Source: Akkermansiaceae bacterium
Lineage (GTDB): Bacteria > Verrucomicrobiota > Verrucomicrobiia > Verrucomicrobiales > Akkermansiaceae
Assembly (NCBI GenBank): GCA_013041925.1
Contig: JABDRB010000003.1
Location: 310,001 to 374,000 of the forward strand
Length of the DNA stretch: 64,000 nt
Direction of reading: 5' to 3'
Part shown: one piece after another, positions 9,306 through 18,777 of the stretch
How the letters are laid out: the number at the start of each line of letters is the position of its first letter
How positions within the stretch are numbered: the stretch's first letter is position 1
The notes under the pieces: generated by a model
Databases searched by the model: none
Told to the model about the DNA's origin: nothing
Seen by the model: only the letters and a program-made list of their open reading frames with translations
Made by a program: the position numbers and the translations under genes

Positions 9306-10076
9306 TTAGAATCCAATCGCAGCACCACCGTCGACAGGCAGACACACGCCATTCACAAATTTTGCGGCAGGAGAACACAGGTAGACGGCGGCCCAACCAA
9401 TGTCCTCAGGGTCACCAAAGTCATTCATTGGCGTGCGGGAAAGAATCTTCGCCTTACGCTCGGGGTCGCTGTTGACCGCCTTATGCATCATCTCGGAATG
9501 AATCCAACCCGGAGCAATAGCATTCACCCTCACTCCGTGGGGGGAAAAATCAGCAGCCAGTCCGCGGACCAAACCCATGTGGGCTGATTTCGCCGCCGTG
9601 TAAGCAATCACCTTGGGAATGCCCATGTAAGAAGCCATTGAAGCCGTAAAGAGGATATGCCCGCTGCCACGTTGGATCATGCGCTTGCCACACTCACGAG
9701 CAAGTGAGAACGCAGCATTGACATGCGTTTGCATCAGGTGCTGAAATTCATCGTCGCTCACCTCCTCAGCATTCTTTTTTAAATGGGTTCCCGCATTATT
9801 AACGAGTGTTGTGATTTCACCGTGGTCGGATTCCATCCGTTCGATCAATCCGCCATTAGTGGCAAGATTTGTAATATCGTGGGCTACATAGACGGCACTG
9901 CCGCCAATTTTTTCAACCGCAGCCTGTAGCTTTTCCTCATTACGTCCTACCAGGATCACCTTAGCTCCTTGGGTAGCCATACACTCAGCCATGCCTAATC
10001 CAATGCCGGAACCACCGCCGGTGATGAGAATAGTTTGTGAGCTAAGATCAAAGGCTGCGTTTTTTTCTTTATTCAT
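9306..10076 (-). CDS. SDR oxidoreductase, probable uronate (fructuronate/gluconate) reductase
   Basis: A 256-residue short-chain dehydrogenase with [11 protein letters not shown] for the dinucleotide, NNAGT, a Ser on the preceding strand, and YTAAK as the catalytic pair. It ends in [12 protein letters not shown]. It lies just upstream of uxaC on the same strand. By context it could reduce fructuronate to mannonate (replacing UxuB) or act as a gluconate 5-dehydrogenase; sequence alone does not separate these. The start at 10076 (MNKEKN) is chosen because the extension of 19 residues has no family counterpart. About 160 bp separates it from the pilus genes upstream, so it probably has its own promoter. 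Confidence 0.8.
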   Translation of the reverse strand: MNKEKNAAFDLSSQTILITGGGSGIGLGMAECMATQGAKVILVGRNEEKLQAAVEKIGGSAVYVAHDITNLATNGGLIERMESDHGEITTLVNNAGTHLKKNAEEVSDDEFQHLMQTHVNAAFSLARECGKRMIQRGSGHILFTASMASYMGIPKVIAYTAAKSAHMGLVRGLAADFSPHGVRVNAIAPGWIHSEMMHKAVNSDPERKAKILSRTPMNDFGDPEDIGWAAVYLCSPAAKFVNGVCLPVDGGAAIGF

Positions 10077-10238
10077 AATAATTGGGTTTGTTTTTGAACG
10101 AGGGTGACGAAGGTGTTGATACGCACCAGTCATGCCCTTTTTTCTTCATAGATGAATGATCCGTCACGCAGAGGCATCGATCGAATATTCATGCGCACAA
10201 TGACGCTATGGCTAAACAACCCGTGGTGCCTTCGCCTA

Positions 10239-10664
10239 CTACATCCCCCCCTTGAGGTCCTCGATTGTGGCTTTGATCGTGCTGACCAGACTCTCGTTTT
10301 GGGTCAGTAAATACACACCCCAAGCACCGCAACAGGTAAGCATCACTCCAATAGATCGTATAATCCACTGAAACGTAAAGCTTTTTCCATCTTTGGGAGC
10401 GAGGTGTCTGTTATACCAATTTTTCCCTTCGAAGATGTGGGTGGCATGCATGATATGCCCCTTGCGCAACTGGGCAATCACCTCTTCAGCCCGTTTGTTG
10501 TCTTTAATGATCAGCCGGTGTCGGTAATCTCCGCCTTTCTTCTGTTCAAACTCTTGAATCTCGACCCCAGGGCCGAACCCCTCCTCGGGAAGCCTCAAGG
10601 TAAAGATATGCGTTTCATAAATGAAACGCTCCTTGAGCCAGTGATCGAATCGAGTAAGTTGCAT
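10239..10664 (-). CDS. Hypothetical protein with one C-terminal membrane helix
   Basis: This 141-residue protein is not one I recognise. It has a soluble N-terminal part of about 95 residues with charged beta-like stretches (HRLIIKDNKRAEEVIAQLRKGHIMHATHIFEGKNWY). One hydrophobic helix follows at about 101-122 (WIIRSIGVMLTCCGAWGVYLL), then a short acidic tail. It begins 25 bp after the F-protein gene, so it is likely the last cistron of the pilus run. A role linked to the inner-membrane platform is an inference from position only. Confidence 0.7.
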   Translation of the reverse strand: MQLTRFDHWLKERFIYETHIFTLRLPEEGFGPGVEIQEFEQKKGGDYRHRLIIKDNKRAEEVIAQLRKGHIMHATHIFEGKNWYNRHLAPKDGKSFTFQWIIRSIGVMLTCCGAWGVYLLTQNESLVSTIKATIEDLKGGM

Positions 10665-10689
10665 GGAAAAATAGAGGGACGGGGTTCAT

Positions 10690-11829
10690 TTACATCGCTT
10701 CACGCATCATCTGAGGTCCCATCATAAAGATCGGCATAAAGGTTCCGAGGAACACGGCAGCGATCAACATGACCGCGATGATCATCACCACAAAACTAAC
10801 TACTTGGCTAAAATCGTCCATGAGCTGCTCGGCGTCTTCCTCAAACATTTCAGAAAGCATTCCTAGTTGATTACCCAACGATGCCGATCGCTCACCAATG
10901 GCCAACATATGCACCACCTGCGGGTCAACCGAGGTGTATTTGGCGAATGCCGAAGACAAGGGCACACCCGACTTTTCATACATATCGGCCGCTTTATTGA
11001 TCTCCGCGTAAAACGGGGTTTTTTTCACGCTGTTTGCCGATACACGCAAGGATTTAGCCAGGTTAATACCATTCGAATAAAGCAGCTTAATCGTCGAAAG
11101 GACCGTCATCTGTCTGAGACTCATCACCATCATCTTCACGACTCGGAATTTCGCCATCGCCAGATTCATAATCATGTTTTGAACTGGATTGCACTTCCAA
11201 ACCGTGATCAGAATCGCAAGCAACCCCAGCACCACCATCGGCCAAACTTTCTGCACCACATGACTGATCTCAAACGATAACTTCACTAAGCCTTTGGCTT
11301 CCATACCCACCATCATATTTTCCACCTGAGGCACAATATTTACCTGTGAGGCAATGAAGGCACCGATCAGAATCGGGATCACGATACAGGGCATCATAAT
11401 CAACTTTCTCACTTTCTTACGAAAAAACATATCACTTTTGATGCGTTTGCCGAGTTCGGCAAAGGCGGTGTCGAGCTGACCGGCATCGCCACCCGCTTGG
11501 ACAAGACCGATCGTCATGTCGTCAAATTTTTTCGAATGCTTGAATGCCTCGTGAATAGGCACCCCCTTGTTGACATCCTCATGGATTTGAGTCAAGGCCG
11601 CCACAAGAATCTTGTTAGGGTGACCATGTGCATAGTATTTGAGCGCGTCGGCGGTGCTAATTTGGGCGCGCAACATCGATGCCAACGAACGAAACATCTG
11701 CACCAATTCCTTCTTCTTGAAGGGTTTCGACCTACTCGCAAACAGGCTTGATTCAGGTTTTGCCTTCTTAGGGGCAACCCTTGTGGACCTCGGAGTTGTC
11801 TTGCTTGCTGCGCTTTTTGTTTCACTCAT
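10690..11829 (-). CDS. PilC/GspF-type inner-membrane platform protein
   Basis: The 379-residue product belongs to the T2SS-F/PilC family, the polytopic inner-membrane protein that couples the assembly ATPase to pilin polymerisation. Residues 1-40 are a basic, Lys/Ala-rich tail. They are followed by KKKELVQMFRSLASMLRAQIS, the usual start of the first F domain, with AGGDAGQLDTAF matching the conserved GExxGxL-type motif. A first membrane helix follows the KVRKLIMMPCIVIPILIGAF segment. The second F domain contains GERSASLGNQL, and the protein ends in a hydrophobic helix. The gene starts 20 bp downstream of the E ATPase gene. Confidence 0.92.
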   Translation of the reverse strand: MSETKSAASKTTPRSTRVAPKKAKPESSLFASRSKPFKKKELVQMFRSLASMLRAQISTADALKYYAHGHPNKILVAALTQIHEDVNKGVPIHEAFKHSKKFDDMTIGLVQAGGDAGQLDTAFAELGKRIKSDMFFRKKVRKLIMMPCIVIPILIGAFIASQVNIVPQVENMMVGMEAKGLVKLSFEISHVVQKVWPMVVLGLLAILITVWKCNPVQNMIMNLAMAKFRVVKMMVMSLRQMTVLSTIKLLYSNGINLAKSLRVSANSVKKTPFYAEINKAADMYEKSGVPLSSAFAKYTSVDPQVVHMLAIGERSASLGNQLGMLSEMFEEDAEQLMDDFSQVVSFVVMIIAVMLIAAVFLGTFMPIFMMGPQMMREAM

Positions 11830-11849
11830 TTTAGATCAATTGATTCTAC

Positions 11850-13541
11850 TTATTCATCGGTACTCATGTCAATCATCTTCCCGATCGCGGCGAGGTCGGT
11901 CTTCCCCTCCATGAGCAGCTTGATGCCGTTATTACGGAGATTGGGAAGAACCCCCTCATCCTGAATCTTAAGTTCCAACTCATACGGGGTGATTTCTCCT
12001 TTCGAGAGCATATCGGAAACTTTCGGGGTAATGGGGATAATCTCAAGGATAGCTGTCCGACCAGCATAACCTGACCCGTGACACTCTTGGCAACCGTCGG
12101 GCAAATGATTGTAAACCGTCCGTTTCGCCCAGGAATCATCGAGCCCATAGATCATCCGTTCTTTCTCCCCAATGCCTTTCTGCTCAAGCTTGCAGTAAGG
12201 GCAAAGCACCTTTATCAAACGCTGAGCGCATGCCGCCTTGAGCGTTTGGGCAATTTTCCATCGTTCAATGCCAAGCTGTTCAAAACGCTCGATAATCTGT
12301 GATGCCCGTGGGGTGTGAATCGTTGTGAGCACCTTATGACCGGTCACGGCAGCCTCAATACAAAGCTCGGCGGACTCAATATCACGCACCTCACCCATGA
12401 GGATAATATCGGGGTCACTCCGCATGAAACTCGCAATCATGGGCTTAAACTCGCTCGGGTGCTTCAGGTCACAGTGAGTCACTCCAGGGATTTCATCCTC
12501 CACGGGGTTTTCCAAGGTCAGGATATTCACATCTGGCGTATTCATTTCACGCAGAATCGCATTCAGGGTGGTGGATTTCCCCGACCCCGTCGGTCCACTC
12601 ATCACGATAATCCCCGCTGGAATTTTCATCACCTTGTCCAAGGCCAACAAAGTAGAGTCATCAAAGGCCAACGACCCCTTTCCCAATGTCACATCGAGGT
12701 GCCCTTTATCAAGCAAACGCATCGTGATGTGATATCCTCGATAGGTTCGGTGGCGCTCGTAACGAATATCAATCGGTCTTCGATAGTAGGATATAGTAAA
12801 TCGGCCTGAGATTCCTGGTGTCGTGTTCCGGATCTCAGCGGGCAACTTCATCAGGTTCAACAGATAGGCATCCAATCGGTCCTTCAGCTTCATCGGGAGC
12901 TCTGTTTTTTTACCGATATCTCCATCCACTCGGAAGGCATAATAGAAGCTTTCCTTCTCCACCTTGAAGTGCACGTCGGAGGCCCGCTGCTTGACAGCCG
13001 TCGCCATAATCGTCGCGATCAGCTGCGCCATGGGCTCTTCGTAATCCTTGGTGACATCAAAGTCCTTGATCTTGTCGCCTGTGTCCTCGACTTCGATCGC
13101 CTCCAGCTCATCCCGGCTGGGTCCGGCATTACTAGAAACGGCTTCGATCGACCGACTAATCTCTGAGGTCAGCGTGACAATCTTGACGATTTCAAAATCA
13201 GGGAACCGCATCGCAATATATTCATCGGCGGCGGGGTTCCAAGGGTTGGAAATGGCGACGATGATTCTATTTTCATCGGTGCAAAGTGGCGAAAACCCAC
13301 CACGGGTCAACACAGAGGGATCACATTTCTCAAGCAATGAACTTTCACAAAACTCGGCCACCCTAGGAAAAAAGGGCATATTATTGATCTTGGCGATCGC
13401 CGCCATAAACACCGACTTGGTGATCTTCGCTTCCAACTGCCCTGGATCAATGTCTTCCAACGCAGGATCATACTCCACCAATGTCTTCATGATGCGCCGA
13501 CTGATCAGCGCATTGAAGCGTATACCGTCATATTCAATCAT
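11850..13541 (-). CDS. PilB/GspE-type assembly ATPase
   Basis: A 563-residue hexameric secretion ATPase that powers (pseudo)pilus assembly. Residues 1-135 form an MshEN/GspE-N-like domain. Further motifs are: Asp box around 331-350, Walker A GPTGSGKST at 316-324, Walker B LMGEVRD at 381-387, and a His box (TGHKVLTTIHT) near 400-410. A zinc-binding tetracysteine is present: C447/C450 (CPYC) and C484/C487 (CQEC). That metal motif separates GspE/PilB from PilT. Its start overlaps the preceding gene by 4 bp (ATGA), indicating translational coupling to the separate N-domain protein. Confidence 0.95.
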   Translation of the reverse strand: MIEYDGIRFNALISRRIMKTLVEYDPALEDIDPGQLEAKITKSVFMAAIAKINNMPFFPRVAEFCESSLLEKCDPSVLTRGGFSPLCTDENRIIVAISNPWNPAADEYIAMRFPDFEIVKIVTLTSEISRSIEAVSSNAGPSRDELEAIEVEDTGDKIKDFDVTKDYEEPMAQLIATIMATAVKQRASDVHFKVEKESFYYAFRVDGDIGKKTELPMKLKDRLDAYLLNLMKLPAEIRNTTPGISGRFTISYYRRPIDIRYERHRTYRGYHITMRLLDKGHLDVTLGKGSLAFDDSTLLALDKVMKIPAGIIVMSGPTGSGKSTTLNAILREMNTPDVNILTLENPVEDEIPGVTHCDLKHPSEFKPMIASFMRSDPDIILMGEVRDIESAELCIEAAVTGHKVLTTIHTPRASQIIERFEQLGIERWKIAQTLKAACAQRLIKVLCPYCKLEQKGIGEKERMIYGLDDSWAKRTVYNHLPDGCQECHGSGYAGRTAILEIIPITPKVSDMLSKGEITPYELELKIQDEGVLPNLRNNGIKLLMEGKTDLAAIGKMIDMSTDE

Positions 13542-14164
13542 TCGTTCACCCCCTGTCTAAAATGTTTTTCGCACATCTTCGCCCAACTGACAAAATCAAG
13601 ACGCACGATGCCCACGATGGGTTTCAATCCTGTTTGTTGCTCGACGATCTCGGTGATGGATAAGGAAAGAGCCTCAGCGAAGTAAGGATTAATGGAGGCG
13701 ATACAAATCACGTCGAGATCTTCCGCGTAAGCAATGGGCACCAACATCAACTTACACAGCAACGCGATATCGGGATGTTTCTCGTAAAGCCCTGACGGTG
13801 GAATCAACCGACCCGCAAAAGGAATCCGAATAGGAGCAAAAGGAAGAGAGCGACCCATCTTTGCGGAGATCATCTCTACGCTGGCGTCGAGCATATCCCC
13901 ACCTCCAGCACGTAGGCGGGCGAGACAATTGACCGGATCAGAGCCTTTACCTTCCCCCCATTTGCTTCTCACTGACGCGGCCACTTGATTACAGTCATCA
14001 ACAGAAGCAAGGTTGTGCTGCTGTAGCATCGCAAGAGTCCGGATCAGCGCGTGCTCCAAAGCAACGGGCACCTTCTCTGACGAGCGGGCCACGTTGCTTT
14101 TGGGCTGAGAATCTTCTGCTTGAATAAGCGATCCCTCATTATCGTATTGGGGCTCGGTGTTCAC
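13538..14164 (-). CDS. Stand-alone GspE/PilB N-domain-like protein
   Basis: This 208-residue protein has no ATPase motifs. Its second half (PSGLYEKHPDIALLCKLMLVPIAYAE, then DLDVICIASINP and AEALSLSITEIVEQQTG) follows the same pattern as the MshEN-like N domain of the ATPase directly downstream, where NRIIVAISNPWNP and MRFPDFEIVKIVTLT occupy the equivalent places. The first ~65 residues are polar and probably flexible. It overlaps the ATPase gene by 4 bp. I infer a paralogous regulatory subunit that docks the ATPase to the PilM/GspL-like protein or binds a nucleotide such as c-di-GMP, as some MshEN domains do; this is not demonstrated by the sequence. Confidence 0.7.
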   Translation of the reverse strand: MNTEPQYDNEGSLIQAEDSQPKSNVARSSEKVPVALEHALIRTLAMLQQHNLASVDDCNQVAASVRSKWGEGKGSDPVNCLARLRAGGGDMLDASVEMISAKMGRSLPFAPIRIPFAGRLIPPSGLYEKHPDIALLCKLMLVPIAYAEDLDVICIASINPYFAEALSLSITEIVEQQTGLKPIVGIVRLDFVSWAKMCEKHFRQGVNE

Positions 14165-14197
14165 TTATAGGTAGTAGGTGAAGAGAACTAAGAAAAA

Positions 14198-15841
14198 TCA
14201 ACGTGCAGGGTAATAGGGTGCCTGCTTCGGCTTCATACCTCGGATCGTGCGTCGCATATTCGGTTCATGCGCAGGGCCTGGGTTAGAGTCTTCCACCCAA
14301 TCATACTTGGTTGGTAGAGCCATCCCATTGCGAAGGCGTCTCGTTGTGTTGTTATTTGTCCTAACACAACTTGGATCATACGATGTGGGAGTCACCACAA
14401 ACACAAGGCTGGAATTTTCCTTGCGGGTTTCTTTTGATTTGAAAAAGAAGTTGAGAACAGGAATATCGCCAAGTAGCGGAACCTTGTTTTTCCCTTTGCT
14501 CGCAATCTCACCATAAAACCCCCCGATCATGAGCGAATGACCATTGGGAATGCGAGCGATCGACTGAATCGTGGCCTCACTGACACGCGGATAAACATTA
14601 CCTGACGGACCCATGATATTTTCGACAATTTGGGCATTTCTGGGTCGCATATCCATCCTGATCGTCCCATCAGGCAAAAGACTGGGGCGCATCGTCATGG
14701 TAACGCCGATCTCCCTCGTTTTTTCAGGATCGGTTGAGTCCCCCTTATCAATCGTATACCTCACCTCATCCGTTTGGATCGTAGGGCCCGTTCCGGTGGT
14801 GGTGGTCGAGGTAATGATAGGAACACGATCGATAAGTGAGATACTTGCACTTTCGTTATCCTCAGTAATCACCACAGGATTTGATTTTTGGGTAACTAGG
14901 TTACCTGAGTTTAAGGCCCTCAATACCCCTCTTAATTCGACTGGGGTTAAAACAATATTGCTGTTGTCAAATGATGGGCCCGTTGCCGTCCCTCCGGTCG
15001 TACCCGATGTCGACGCGACAGGTTCAGGCAACCCAAAAAGAGCATTCAAACTTGCCGCAGTGTCAATAGATAGACCTGCCGCTCCGAGTGAGGAAGCCCA
15101 ATCCACGCCTGAGTATTTACCCACAGTGCTGTTAATACGTAGGATTTTCACTTCGATCACGATCTGCCCCTTTGGTTTGTCAATTTTCTTGAGAAGTTTC
15201 TCAACACTTTCGATATGCGTCATCGAGTCAATAATGATGATGGTATTCGTCTTCGGTTCAAAATTGACGATTCCCCGTCCCTGGGTGAGCAAGGGTTGAA
15301 TCAGTGCCTTAATTTGTTCGATGTCGGTGGGACGTAGGTATTTCAATGAATATGTCCACTCTTTACTCGGAAGCTGCTCGAGCTGTTCACTCATCATGGC
15401 GTATACCGTATTGCCTTTAACATAGATGCGTAGGCCATACTGGAAAGCCAGCTCCTCCATCTGCTTCAGTGGGTCGGTATCTCCATTGAGGTGACCGGTG
15501 ATCTTGTAATCATCCGCATTCAACCTGTTATTGTGAAAATACTGCTTATCAGCACGCTTGGCGAGCAGCTGGAAGATATCATTGATATTGGCGTCTTTGA
15601 TGATAAAGCCACCATCATCACCCTCGACGGGTTGACCGTCAACCACAACCGCGGGATCGGAGCCTTCGGCTCCAGCTTTCGCTGCCGCTGGTTGATCAGG
15701 ATCAGCCACAGCTTCGACGCTGGCCTCCACGGGATTGACTGCATCCGAGGGGACGTCCTCACTGACCTGAGCATACGTGAGTGTGGTGGCCAGCATGGAG
15801 ATGACCCATGTGCTGCACATGATGGTGGTGGATTTTTTCAT
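14198..15841 (-). CDS. Secretin, outer-membrane channel of a pilus/T2S-like machine
   Basis: A 547-residue secretin (GspD/PilQ family) with a signal peptide (MKKSTTIMCSTWVISMLATTLTYA at most). The order is: an STN-type N domain around 80-145 (FIIKDANINDIFQLLAKRA), a secretin N1/NolW-like domain (YSLKYLRPTDIEQIKALIQPLL and NTIIIIDS), and the C-terminal secretin domain with VTMTMRPSLLPDG, ARIPNGHSLMIGGF and VPLLGDIPVLNFFF. It resembles the Akkermansia secretin Amuc_1098 in type and position. The ATG at 15841 gives a proper signal peptide; the longer reading overlaps the upstream gene. It ends in a Pro/Arg tail, after the membrane domain. Confidence 0.92.
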   Translation of the reverse strand: MKKSTTIMCSTWVISMLATTLTYAQVSEDVPSDAVNPVEASVEAVADPDQPAAAKAGAEGSDPAVVVDGQPVEGDDGGFIIKDANINDIFQLLAKRADKQYFHNNRLNADDYKITGHLNGDTDPLKQMEELAFQYGLRIYVKGNTVYAMMSEQLEQLPSKEWTYSLKYLRPTDIEQIKALIQPLLTQGRGIVNFEPKTNTIIIIDSMTHIESVEKLLKKIDKPKGQIVIEVKILRINSTVGKYSGVDWASSLGAAGLSIDTAASLNALFGLPEPVASTSGTTGGTATGPSFDNSNIVLTPVELRGVLRALNSGNLVTQKSNPVVITEDNESASISLIDRVPIITSTTTTGTGPTIQTDEVRYTIDKGDSTDPEKTREIGVTMTMRPSLLPDGTIRMDMRPRNAQIVENIMGPSGNVYPRVSEATIQSIARIPNGHSLMIGGFYGEIASKGKNKVPLLGDIPVLNFFFKSKETRKENSSLVFVVTPTSYDPSCVRTNNNTTRRLRNGMALPTKYDWVEDSNPGPAHEPNMRRTIRGMKPKQAPYYPAR

Positions 15842-15863
15842 GGTTTGTAGGTATATGTTAGTG

Positions 15864-16472
15864 TTATTCAAGGGGCTGAACATCGTTATGATCGAGGTTC
15901 AATGGGGTTGTGTCTTTGCGATTGAGGGGAACGACTCCTGGGACAGATTGCAAACCAGCATTGCGCGTCATACCTTGGGGTAAGGTATTGAGGTTTCTTC
16001 TCACGAGCTTCTTCGTATCCACATTTTTAAAGAGAATGGAGCCTGATTGCACCGATACAATTTCGATATTAAACTGCCGTTGAGCCCTGATAATGGGGAA
16101 ACGATCCCCCGCTTTAAACTCCCGGGATCCTGTGATAAATTTCTTTTCGGAAGGAAGCACAGCATTCACCTTGATGGCCGCAATCGCCTCTAAAAAGGCA
16201 CCTGGCTTGCGCTTTTTCACTTGCTTCCGTTCAATAGGCTTCGCATCCGTGTCCTGAGCCATACCAAAGGGGCCAATGTCTCGCTGGGCGATCGGAAGCT
16301 GAGTCCGCATTTTTGTAATCCAGGCCGTTTTTTGTTCACCAATCAATCCCCTTGAGCTTTGCTCAGCAAATTCGTTAGGGGTCGATACCCCTTCTTCAGG
16401 TTTGTCGACAGCCCAAGCCACGGGCGCGGCCATGGCAAAAACAGTCAATATGGTGATTATTTGAGTGTCCAT
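15864..16472 (-). CDS. Exported protein of the pilus cluster (PilP/GspC-like position)
   Basis: A 202-residue protein with a signal peptide (MDTQIITILTVFAMAAPVAWA). From about residue 95 it has a short beta-rich segment (KFITGSREFKAGDRFPIIRAQRQFNIEIVSVQSGSILFK) that resembles the single HR/PilP-type domain that contacts a secretin: an alternating pattern with a G-D-x-F turn. The rest is low in recognisable structure. It overlaps the upstream gene by 16 bp and sits 22 bp before the secretin, the slot of PilP in pil operons and of Amuc_1099 in Akkermansia. Function as a periplasmic link between inner-membrane complex and secretin is inferred from order and fold pattern. Confidence 0.7.
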   Translation of the reverse strand: MDTQIITILTVFAMAAPVAWAVDKPEEGVSTPNEFAEQSSRGLIGEQKTAWITKMRTQLPIAQRDIGPFGMAQDTDAKPIERKQVKKRKPGAFLEAIAAIKVNAVLPSEKKFITGSREFKAGDRFPIIRAQRQFNIEIVSVQSGSILFKNVDTKKLVRRNLNTLPQGMTRNAGLQSVPGVVPLNRKDTTPLNLDHNDVQPLE

Positions 16473-16996
16473 ACGGTGAAGGTCGTGTCGAAGTGAATGG
16501 CATTGCCGCTGTCATCTGGGGTCATTTTGATGAAATCCAGCTGCATATTAGGCAAGATCGTCTCCATTTCCATCAAGGCAAGCTGCATCGCGCGGAAGGT
16601 GGCTGTAAACTTCATATTCACCTGACTGGCAGGCTGTTGAACGCCGAGGCCGAGGCCCTGGCTGTAATTCGTCCAGTTATGGGAGGATTTCGTCAACTCC
16701 TTCCCCTTGAAGTTTTTTTCTGCCGTCTTCCAGTGTTCGAGAAACGTCCCGCGTGTTTCCGTCCTCATCATGGTATCCCACTCCTTTAATTTTTCCGCAT
16801 TTTGCGCCACCTTAAGTTGAAGATCCATGGTCTGCCGTATTTCTCGGTGTCCGAGATCATAGACCTTTTGTTTCTTTTTATACTTGAGACCAACAGACGA
16901 TGTCATTGAGTAACATACACCTGCAATGATAGCCATGAGAAGGAATGGAATCACTATGCCAAAAACCGCCACGGATTGTTTGTAATACTCGTTCAT
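16457..16996 (-). CDS. PilO/Amuc_1100-like anchored periplasmic protein
   Basis: A 179-residue protein with a short cytoplasmic N-terminus and one membrane helix (VAVFGIVIPFLLMAIIAGVCYSM, about 9-31). A helical segment rich in K, E and Q follows (40-100), then a C-terminal alpha/beta part with VNMKFTATFRAMQLALMEMETILP. This is the architecture of PilO/GspM. In the Akkermansia locus the same position holds Amuc_1100, which is longer (~317 residues). Sequence similarity is too weak for me to claim orthology. It overlaps both neighbours (4 bp with the PilM-like gene, 16 bp with the next), so translation of all three is likely coupled. Confidence 0.72.
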   Translation of the reverse strand: MNEYYKQSVAVFGIVIPFLLMAIIAGVCYSMTSSVGLKYKKKQKVYDLGHREIRQTMDLQLKVAQNAEKLKEWDTMMRTETRGTFLEHWKTAEKNFKGKELTKSSHNWTNYSQGLGLGVQQPASQVNMKFTATFRAMQLALMEMETILPNMQLDFIKMTPDDSGNAIHFDTTFTVWTLK

Positions 16997-18777
16997 TTTA
17001 TTTGGCTTGAGGTCTGAGCTCCGGCGATGGCCATGTCGTCCTGACCGCTAAAATTTTGTGAAATCGTCAACGTAAAGACCCTTCGATACATGTCACTCTC
17101 TCGCGTCGGTGAAATCGTATTGTAGGTGGGGTTCGCGCGTTGCCTAAGGCTGACAGTAATATCACGTTGTTTGACATCGGGCAAGTAGGCGGCATTCCCT
17201 GTGGTGATGGCGACATCTCGGAAAAGGGTCTTGACCCCATCGCGTGTGCTAAGGCTCTCCAGATGTTCAAGTCCTTTTTCATTGCTGTAGCCGTTAATAA
17301 TCCATGACTTGGTGAAGCCGATGGTCTTTGCCTCCATCTCACGTTTCTGTTCGACGGTATGCCGGACATCCTTAAGAATCACGGAACCATCGGGTGGGGT
17401 CAGTTTGGCAACGAGTTCCATGCTTACCCAGGCTTTAGAACGATCCTTGAGTAAATTGTTCCAATTATCGTAACGCATTAAATCAGACCTCAACTTGATC
17501 ACTGAGGTTTGATTTTTTTTCGCCACGTAACTCCAAGCCTCACTGCTGGTTTGATAAATGACCTTATAGCCCGAATAGAGAGCAAATACTACCAGCAGAG
17601 CCACCGCAATGAGTTTCGCTTGCTTGCTGATTTTCAGCAACTTCATATCATCCTTCCCAGGAAACAAGTCGAGCTCTGCCTGATCGGGTGCCAAAAAGTC
17701 CTGCAAATGCCATGCCTCCTCCTTCAAGGCGGTGAATGTCGCATTTTCGACCAAGGGGTAGGTGTCCCCATCAAAATCTTCGGTAGCCACCATGATCTCG
17801 ATAGGCAAATCCAGAGGCAACGATCTTTTTTTGAGAAGTTCCTCGGCATTCACCACCGCGACATCGGATTCCGGCATGCCTCCCTGAAGGCTACCGACTA
17901 GGCCTTCCACATCATGACCGACCATCGATACGACATGGATTTCAGGATTTTCCAATTCAAAGGCGGTCGCCGTCGCCATCACGGCGGGCCCCAGATTAGA
18001 CGGTGCACTCGCGCCGTTGGGGTGCGGCATAAAGCGCAACATCATCAGGTTGCAGTGGCTATTCAAAAAGGCGAGCAAGGTAAATTGTTCGTAGCTGAAG
18101 ACAGCAATCGTGCCACTCTCCTTGGCTGTGGCGAATAAGGGCAAAGAGGCGAGAGCGCAGAGGGGAGCGCTGATGGCACAAGTTTGAATCGGCAAATTGA
18201 TCTCATTGCCGACCTCTCTGAAGACGCGCAGGGTGTCACTCCGTCTGCGCGAAACGGCAACGGCCGTGGCAAATTCATCACCCGCTGCGGCTCCAGAATA
18301 AGGAAAGAGCCGCCAAGAGTGAGTTTCAACCGACACAGTTTTATCGTCAAGGACTTCACGTGGGTCGTCCACCATCATCGCACGCAGGTTATCCATTTCG
18401 ATCGGATTCTGGTGTTCCGGCCCGAGACCGGCGAGGGAGAGCTCATCGGCCAAATAAAGAATAACACCCAGTGATTTGGCATGGGCGGCCGCATCCAACT
18501 CAAGCGCTTGATGAATAAATTTTTCGAGTTCCTCGCGTTGTTCAAGCTGTCGCGAACTAAGGCTTTGAATTTTTTCACAGGCGTTCTGTGACTTCACATA
18601 AAGGTAACATTCTGCGGCACCGCTATCCTTCAAGTAGCAATGGATCTGGACATCCAAGTCCAAGGCATCCTGATACCAAGCAGGGTTCTTCATCCGACTG
18701 GTGGTTTTGGCCAACTTGACCGTGCGGGAATACTGCTGGAAAATATTAAGTTCTGAGGGATGGATCGCTTCGCTCAT
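16993..18777 (-). CDS. PilM-PilN / GspL-like inner-membrane protein
   Basis: A 594-residue protein. Residues 1-380 are cytoplasmic and look like a divergent actin-like PilM/GspL domain, with repeated hydrophobic strands such as GTIAVFSYEQFTLLAF and EIHVVSMVGHDVEGL. A membrane helix lies at 388-405. A periplasmic PilN/GspL-like tail of about 190 residues follows (VSMELVAKLTPPDGSVILKDV is the usual PilN strand pattern). It therefore combines PilM and PilN in one chain, as GspL does, and corresponds by position to Amuc_1101. Canonical nucleotide-binding motifs of FtsA/PilM are not obvious. It is the first gene after the pilin terminator, so a promoter should lie between 18778 and 18921. Confidence 0.78.
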   Translation of the reverse strand: MSEAIHPSELNIFQQYSRTVKLAKTTSRMKNPAWYQDALDLDVQIHCYLKDSGAAECYLYVKSQNACEKIQSLSSRQLEQREELEKFIHQALELDAAAHAKSLGVILYLADELSLAGLGPEHQNPIEMDNLRAMMVDDPREVLDDKTVSVETHSWRLFPYSGAAAGDEFATAVAVSRRRSDTLRVFREVGNEINLPIQTCAISAPLCALASLPLFATAKESGTIAVFSYEQFTLLAFLNSHCNLMMLRFMPHPNGASAPSNLGPAVMATATAFELENPEIHVVSMVGHDVEGLVGSLQGGMPESDVAVVNAEELLKKRSLPLDLPIEIMVATEDFDGDTYPLVENATFTALKEEAWHLQDFLAPDQAELDLFPGKDDMKLLKISKQAKLIAVALLVVFALYSGYKVIYQTSSEAWSYVAKKNQTSVIKLRSDLMRYDNWNNLLKDRSKAWVSMELVAKLTPPDGSVILKDVRHTVEQKREMEAKTIGFTKSWIINGYSNEKGLEHLESLSTRDGVKTLFRDVAITTGNAAYLPDVKQRDITVSLRQRANPTYNTISPTRESDMYRRVFTLTISQNFSGQDDMAIAGAQTSSQIK

